The notes under the pieces are model-generated. The model had not been told where the DNA came from, made no database searches, and was given only the letters and a program-made list of their open reading frames with translations. The position numbers and the translations under genes are program-made. From an uncultured Eubacterium sp. (GTDB lineage: Bacteria > Bacillota > Clostridia > Lachnospirales > Lachnospiraceae), in NCBI GenBank assembly GCA_910585745.1, contig CAJUFM010000089.1:1-10027 (forward strand): a DNA stretch of 10,027 bases. The letters run 5' to 3'. Positions 6,343 through 10,027 of the stretch are shown here, in pieces. How positions within the stretch are numbered: the first letter of the stretch is position 1; each line of letters starts with the position of its first letter.

Positions 6343-8586
6343 ATGAGACAAATTTATGAGTTAAATACAAAATGGGTATTTTCTAAAGAAGCCCAGGCAG
6401 TTCCAGAGAAGAAGCCGAAAAACTGGTATGTGGTAAATCTTCCCCATACCTGGAATGCTATTGACGGACAGGACGGGGGTGCGGATTATTACCGGGGCAT
6501 CTGCTATTATGCCAGGCAGGTGAAAAAGAGTGAGCTGCCGGAAGCGGACCAGTATTTTCTTGAAATCAGGGGAGCCAATTCTTCGGCAGATGTGTATGTA
6601 AATGGAAAGAAACTGGCGCATCATGACGGAGGATATTCTACCTGGAGAGTGAATATGACGGATGTGATGCAGGATAAGAATCTGATCGTGGTGGCGGTAG
6701 ATAACAGTGAGAATGAGTCCGTCTATCCACAGAATGCCGATTTTACCTTTTATGGAGGGCTTTACCGGGGAGTGAACATCATTGCTGTCAGCCATTCCCA
6801 CTTTGATCTGGAATATTATGGAGCTCCGGGGATTCAGGTGACGCCGGAGATCTGCGGACAGGATGCCAGAGTGAAGACGGAAGTTTATGTGACCAACGCA
6901 GAAGCAGGGCAGAGGCTTTGTTTTAGAATCCTGGATGCAGGGGGAGAGGCGGTTGCCCAGTGTGAAAAAGATGTCAGTGAAAATGTGGCAGAACTAAATA
7001 TTCCCAAGGTGCATCTTTGGCAGGGAAGAAAAGACCCCTATCTGTATACTGCAGAGGTGGCTTTGATGGAGGGAGAAGAGGTGTTGGATCAGGTAAGTAC
7101 CCGGTTTGGGTGCCGCAGCTTTGAAATCGATGCCGAGAGGGGTTTTATTTTGAATGGGGAAAGTTATCCACTGCGGGGCGTGTCGAGACATCAGGACCGC
7201 TGGGGGATTGGAAATGCCCTGCTTCCGGAACATCATAGAGAGGATATGGAACTGATCTGTGAAGTGGGGGCCAATACGATCCGCCTTGCCCATTATCAGC
7301 ATGATTCCTATTTTTATGATCTGTGTGATGAAAAGGGAATGGTGGTCTGGGCAGAGATCCCATACATTTCCCATCATATGGAGAGGGGAAGAGAGAATAC
7401 CATTTCCCAGATGAAAGAGCTGATCATGCAGAATTACAATCATCCGAGTATCGTTGTATGGGGGTTGTCCAATGAGATCACGATGTCAGGTAAATCCACA
7501 GAGGACCTGCTGGAAAATCACCGTCTGCTGAATGATCTCGCCCACAAACTGGATCCCACGAGAAAGACCACCATCGCGGCGGTGACGATGTGTGATATCC
7601 ATGATCCCTATATCCAGATATCCGATGTGGTATCCTATAACCATTATTTTGGATGGTATGGCGGGAATACGTCCATGAATGGACCCTGGTTTGATGAATT
7701 CCACAAAGAGTTCCCGGAGATTCCCATCGGCTGCAGTGAATATGGCTGTGAGGGGCTGAACTGGCACAGTTCCGATCCGGAGCAGGGGGATTACACCGAG
7801 GAATATCAGGCGTACTATCATGAGGAGCTGATCAAACAGCTGTTTACCAGGCCCTATCTGTGGGCGACGCATGTGTGGAATATGTTTGATTTTGGTGCGG
7901 ATGCGAGAAATGAAGGTGGAGAAAACGGCCAGAACCATAAAGGACTGGTGACCTTTGACCGAAAATACAAAAAAGATGCTTTTTATGCCTACAAGGCATG
8001 GCTGTCCCGGGATCCCTTTGTGCATATCTGCGGGAAACGCTATGTGGACAGGGTGGAAGATGTCACAAAAATAACGGTGTATTCCAACCAGCCGGAGGTG
8101 GAACTGCTGGTCAATGGAAAAAGTCTTGGTAAGCAGAAAAGCCTGGAGCATTTTTTCTATTTTGAGGTGCCCAACAAAGGAGAATCTATATTAAAAGCGG
8201 TGGCAGGGCAGTGTCAGGATGAGAGCCGGATCTGCAAGGTAGAAGAGATGAATCCTGCTTACCGGCTGGTGGAGAAAGGCGCTGTGCTGAACTGGTTTGA
8301 TATCACGGAGCGGGAAGGGTATTACTGTCTCAATGATAAGATTGAGGATGTGATTCATTCTGATGAAGGGATGAAATTCTTCCACAGAATATTGGAAGAT
8401 GTTGGAATGTTCCGTGAGGCATCCTTTGCGGAACCGGAAAATATGGAAAAACTGATTCGCATGATGGGAGGCTTTACGGTGATCCGGATGTTGAATACAC
8501 TGGGTTCCGTGGGCGATACGATGACCAAAGAACAGCTGCTGTCCCTGAATGAGCAGCTCAATCAGATTCCCAGGAAGATCAGCTGA
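6343..8586 (+). CDS. Glycoside hydrolase family 2 enzyme, candidate beta-glucuronidase
   Basis: This 747-residue protein has no signal peptide and should act in the cytoplasm on an imported beta-glycoside. The start at 6343 has GGAGG (6330-6334) eight bases upstream; a longer TTG-started frame from 6250 has no such support. Domains in order are a sugar-binding jelly roll (NLPHTWN at 32-38), an Ig-like domain, a TIM barrel (LRGVSRHQD at 277-285), a small beta domain (about 570-634) and a C-terminal extension (636-747). The likely acid/base is E378 in GLSNE and the nucleophile E466 in CSEYG. N531-H-K533-G fits the N-x-K motif that holds the glucuronate carboxylate in beta-glucuronidases, but some beta-galactosidase-like GH2 proteins also seem to have it. 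Linkage to uxuA favours a uronic acid product. Beta-galactosidase or beta-galacturonidase activity remains possible. Confidence 0.87.
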   Translation: MRQIYELNTKWVFSKEAQAVPEKKPKNWYVVNLPHTWNAIDGQDGGADYYRGICYYARQVKKSELPEADQYFLEIRGANSSADVYVNGKKLAHHDGGYSTWRVNMTDVMQDKNLIVVAVDNSENESVYPQNADFTFYGGLYRGVNIIAVSHSHFDLEYYGAPGIQVTPEICGQDARVKTEVYVTNAEAGQRLCFRILDAGGEAVAQCEKDVSENVAELNIPKVHLWQGRKDPYLYTAEVALMEGEEVLDQVSTRFGCRSFEIDAERGFILNGESYPLRGVSRHQDRWGIGNALLPEHHREDMELICEVGANTIRLAHYQHDSYFYDLCDEKGMVVWAEIPYISHHMERGRENTISQMKELIMQNYNHPSIVVWGLSNEITMSGKSTEDLLENHRLLNDLAHKLDPTRKTTIAAVTMCDIHDPYIQISDVVSYNHYFGWYGGNTSMNGPWFDEFHKEFPEIPIGCSEYGCEGLNWHSSDPEQGDYTEEYQAYYHEELIKQLFTRPYLWATHVWNMFDFGADARNEGGENGQNHKGLVTFDRKYKKDAFYAYKAWLSRDPFVHICGKRYVDRVEDVTKITVYSNQPEVELLVNGKSLGKQKSLEHFFYFEVPNKGESILKAVAGQCQDESRICKVEEMNPAYRLVEKGAVLNWFDITEREGYYCLNDKIEDVIHSDEGMKFFHRILEDVGMFREASFAEPENMEKLIRMMGGFTVIRMLNTLGSVGDTMTKEQLLSLNEQLNQIPRKIS

Positions 8587-8609
8587 TCCGACAGAATTAA
8601 TGAAATGGA

Positions 8610-8630
8610 GACTGACATATCTGGTCAGTC
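8610..8630. repeat. 7-bp inverted repeat between the GH2 gene and uxuA
   Basis: GACTGAC (8610-8616) and GTCAGTC (8624-8630) are perfect complements with a 7-base spacer. The repeat ends ten bases before the GGAGG of uxuA in a 62-bp gap. It could be an mRNA hairpin that adjusts uxuA translation or stability, or an operator. No T-run follows, so it is not a terminator. Confidence 0.45.
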
Positions 8631-8648
8631 AGAATGACATGGAGGTAG

Positions 8649-9725
8649 ATGGAAGATATGGAAATGACATTGAGATGGTATGGATCCGATTTTGATACGG
8701 TTACATTAAAACAGATACGACAGATCCCCGGCGTCACGGGGGTGATCACAACATTATATGATACGGCTCCCGGAGAGGTATGGAGCAGGGAACGTATCCG
8801 GGCATTGAAAGAAGAGGTGGAAGCAGCGGGACTTCATATTGCTGGCATCGAGAGTGTGAACATTCACGATGCCATCAAGACAGGAGCGCCCGACAGGGAC
8901 AAGTATATTGATAATTACATTGAGACGTTAGAGAATCTTGGAAAAGAAGATCTTCACCTGGTCTGCTATAACTTTATGCCAGTGTTTGACTGGACGAGAA
9001 CGGAACTTGCCAGAGTGAGACCGGATGGATCCACGGTACTTGCCTATACCCAGGAGGCGGTGGATGCCCTGGATCCGGAGAAAATGTTTGAGTCCATCGC
9101 CGGGGACATGAACGGTACGGTGATGCCAGGATGGGAGCCGGAGCGGATGGCAAAGGTAAAAGAATTGTTTGAGATGTACCAGAATATTGATGATGATACA
9201 TTGTTCGCAAATCTCAAGTATTTTCTGGAGAGGATCATGCCGGTCTGCGATCAGTATGACATCAATATGGCGATCCACCCGGATGATCCCGCGTGGAGTG
9301 TCTTTGGACTGCCCCGCATCATTATCAATAAAGAAAATATTCTCAGAATGATCAAGATGGTGGACAATCCCCATAACGGCGTAACGTTCTGCTCTGGTTC
9401 CTACGGAACCAATCTGGATAACGACCTGCCGGATATGATCCGTTCCCTCAAAGGAAGGGTTCATTTTGCCCATGTGCGAAACCTCAAATTTATCACCCCG
9501 ACAAATTTTGAGGAGGCAGCGCATCTTTCTTCCGACGGCACCTTTGATATGTATGAGATCATGAAGGCATTGTACGACATTGATTTCCAGGGACCGATCC
9601 GTCCGGACCACGGAAGGATGATCTGGGACGAGGTGGCGATGCCAGGGTATGGGCTGTACGACCGTGCCCTTGGCGCTGCCTATCTGAACGGGTTATGGGA
9701 AGCGATTGAGAAAAGCCAGCGCTGA
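8649..9725 (+). CDS. uxuA: Mannonate dehydratase
   Basis: UxuA removes water from D-mannonate to give 2-keto-3-deoxy-D-gluconate in glucuronate breakdown, in the cytoplasm, with a divalent metal such as Mn2+. The 358-residue length fits the shorter Firmicutes form. The TIM-barrel protein shows the family start LRWYG, YNFMPVFDWTRT (107-118) and metal-site residues H210 (AIHPDD), C248 (FCSGS), H275 (HFAHVRN) and D320 (RPDHGR), matching in order and spacing those known from the Streptococcus suis enzyme. GGAGGT lies three bases before the ATG at 8649. A second ATG at 8658 would give MEMTLRWYG, closer to the usual N-terminus, with a 12-base gap, so the start is uncertain by three codons. It lies 62 bp after the GH2 gene, most likely on one transcript. 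Uronate isomerase, fructuronate reductase and KDG kinase are not in this window. Confidence 0.95.
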   Translation: MEDMEMTLRWYGSDFDTVTLKQIRQIPGVTGVITTLYDTAPGEVWSRERIRALKEEVEAAGLHIAGIESVNIHDAIKTGAPDRDKYIDNYIETLENLGKEDLHLVCYNFMPVFDWTRTELARVRPDGSTVLAYTQEAVDALDPEKMFESIAGDMNGTVMPGWEPERMAKVKELFEMYQNIDDDTLFANLKYFLERIMPVCDQYDINMAIHPDDPAWSVFGLPRIIINKENILRMIKMVDNPHNGVTFCSGSYGTNLDNDLPDMIRSLKGRVHFAHVRNLKFITPTNFEEAAHLSSDGTFDMYEIMKALYDIDFQGPIRPDHGRMIWDEVAMPGYGLYDRALGAAYLNGLWEAIEKSQR

Positions 9726-9848
9726 CAGCGTCAGATTTTTGAATAGATATTCATTGGGGGACTTGAGCTGCAGAAGCAGTTTAATAGTGGAGGTATGCCA
9801 TAATCGCAATTGAATCCCCGACTGCCCTCAGTGAGAAAAACTATAAGG
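9726..9848. other. 3' untranslated stretch after uxuA, no gene seen
   Basis: About 120 bases separate the uxuA stop from the terminator stem. They contain a small CTGC/GCAG hairpin (9768-9779) and a G-run (9756-9760) that could pair with CCCC (9815-9818). GGAGG at 9789-9793 precedes an ATG that is followed at once by CCA and TAA, so it starts no protein. I see no supported gene or known RNA family here. Confidence 0.4.
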
Positions 9849-9891
9849 ATAAGCATCCTACGCTTTGGACGGCAGAGGATGCTTATTTTTT
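9849..9891 (+). terminator. Intrinsic terminator of the GH2-uxuA operon
   Basis: ATAAGCATCCT (9849-9859) pairs perfectly with AGGATGCTTAT (9876-9886), and six T residues (9886-9891) follow. The loop is 16 bases. AAAAA at 9836-9840 gives a displaced T-run in the opposite direction, so it may also serve the leftward gene at the right edge. Confidence 0.88.
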
Positions 9892-9948
9892 CTTTGATTG
9901 TGAAATACAGTTAGTTCCATTTAATCATAGTATTTATCTAAAGACGTT

Positions 9949-10027
9949 TTAGTGGATTTTAGTACATCTATGATATTCACTGACCATATTTGCTTCTTCC
10001 AATTTATAGGTTGCTGCATAGACAGTA
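9949..10027 (-). CDS. Possible C-terminal end of a leftward gene (partial)
   Basis: On the leftward strand a frame is open from the window edge to a TAA at 9951-9949 and gives 25 residues beginning TVYAATYKLEE and ending in CTKIH. The other leftward frame I read from the edge, starting at the last base, stops within eight codons. The composition (charged, helix-like KLEEANMVSEYH) is protein-like, and the gene would converge on the terminator at 9849-9891. The piece is too short to name a family, and chance is a real alternative. Confidence 0.3.
   Translation of the reverse strand, partial: TVYAATYKLEEANMVSEYHRCTKIH

Noticed and set aside
9788..9952. Rightward open frame of about 54 codons passing through the uxuA terminator
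   Set aside because: It has no ATG, GTG or TTG start with a usable binding site and includes a strong terminator stem and T-run; the peptide-like look is probably chance.

Overview
The window looks like a piece of chromosome from a Gram-positive gut anaerobe, probably a Lachnospiraceae-type Clostridia (Blautia/Ruminococcus/Roseburia-like). This is inferred from the strong GGAGG ribosome binding sites, the moderate GC content, a fermentative pyruvate:ferredoxin oxidoreductase, a GntR/ABC efflux-type operon and a glycan-use operon. No sequence search was possible, so the taxon is an inference.

Layout. Positions 1-74 hold the last codons of a rightward gene that reads like the end of a fibronectin-III-type surface protein. 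Positions 75-327 contain no gene but three inverted repeats, one of which reads as a terminator for leftward transcription. Positions 328-2249 are a leftward three-gene operon: a short YtrA-type GntR repressor, an ABC ATPase and a six-helix permease. Its promoter (TTGACA-N17-TATTAT) lies in the divergent intergenic region, and a nearly perfect 36-bp palindrome covers the -10 box. This is the layout expected for autorepression.

Positions 2524-6090 hold nifJ, a full-length single-chain pyruvate:ferredoxin (flavodoxin) oxidoreductase with all expected cofactor residues. It has its own extended -10 promoter and a terminator-like hairpin downstream. It makes acetyl-CoA, CO2 and reduced ferredoxin in central fermentation and has no evident link to its neighbours.

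Positions 6343-9725 look like a two-gene rightward operon: a GH2 glycosidase, then mannonate dehydratase (UxuA), closed by a strong terminator at 9849-9891. UxuA belongs to hexuronate catabolism (mannonate to 2-keto-3-deoxygluconate). The natural reading is that the GH2 enzyme releases a uronic acid, probably glucuronate, from a conjugate or glycan. The GH2 protein carries an N-x-K-G motif compatible with a beta-glucuronidase and a C-terminal extension of about 110 residues. An imperfect 32-bp palindrome lies just upstream of its start. The right edge holds the possible tail of a leftward gene.

I see no clearly new multi-gene system, CRISPR array, RNA gene or intact mobile element. The points most worth a second look are the substrate and C-terminal extension of the GH2 enzyme, the palindrome in front of it, and the operator/promoter overlap of the GntR operon.
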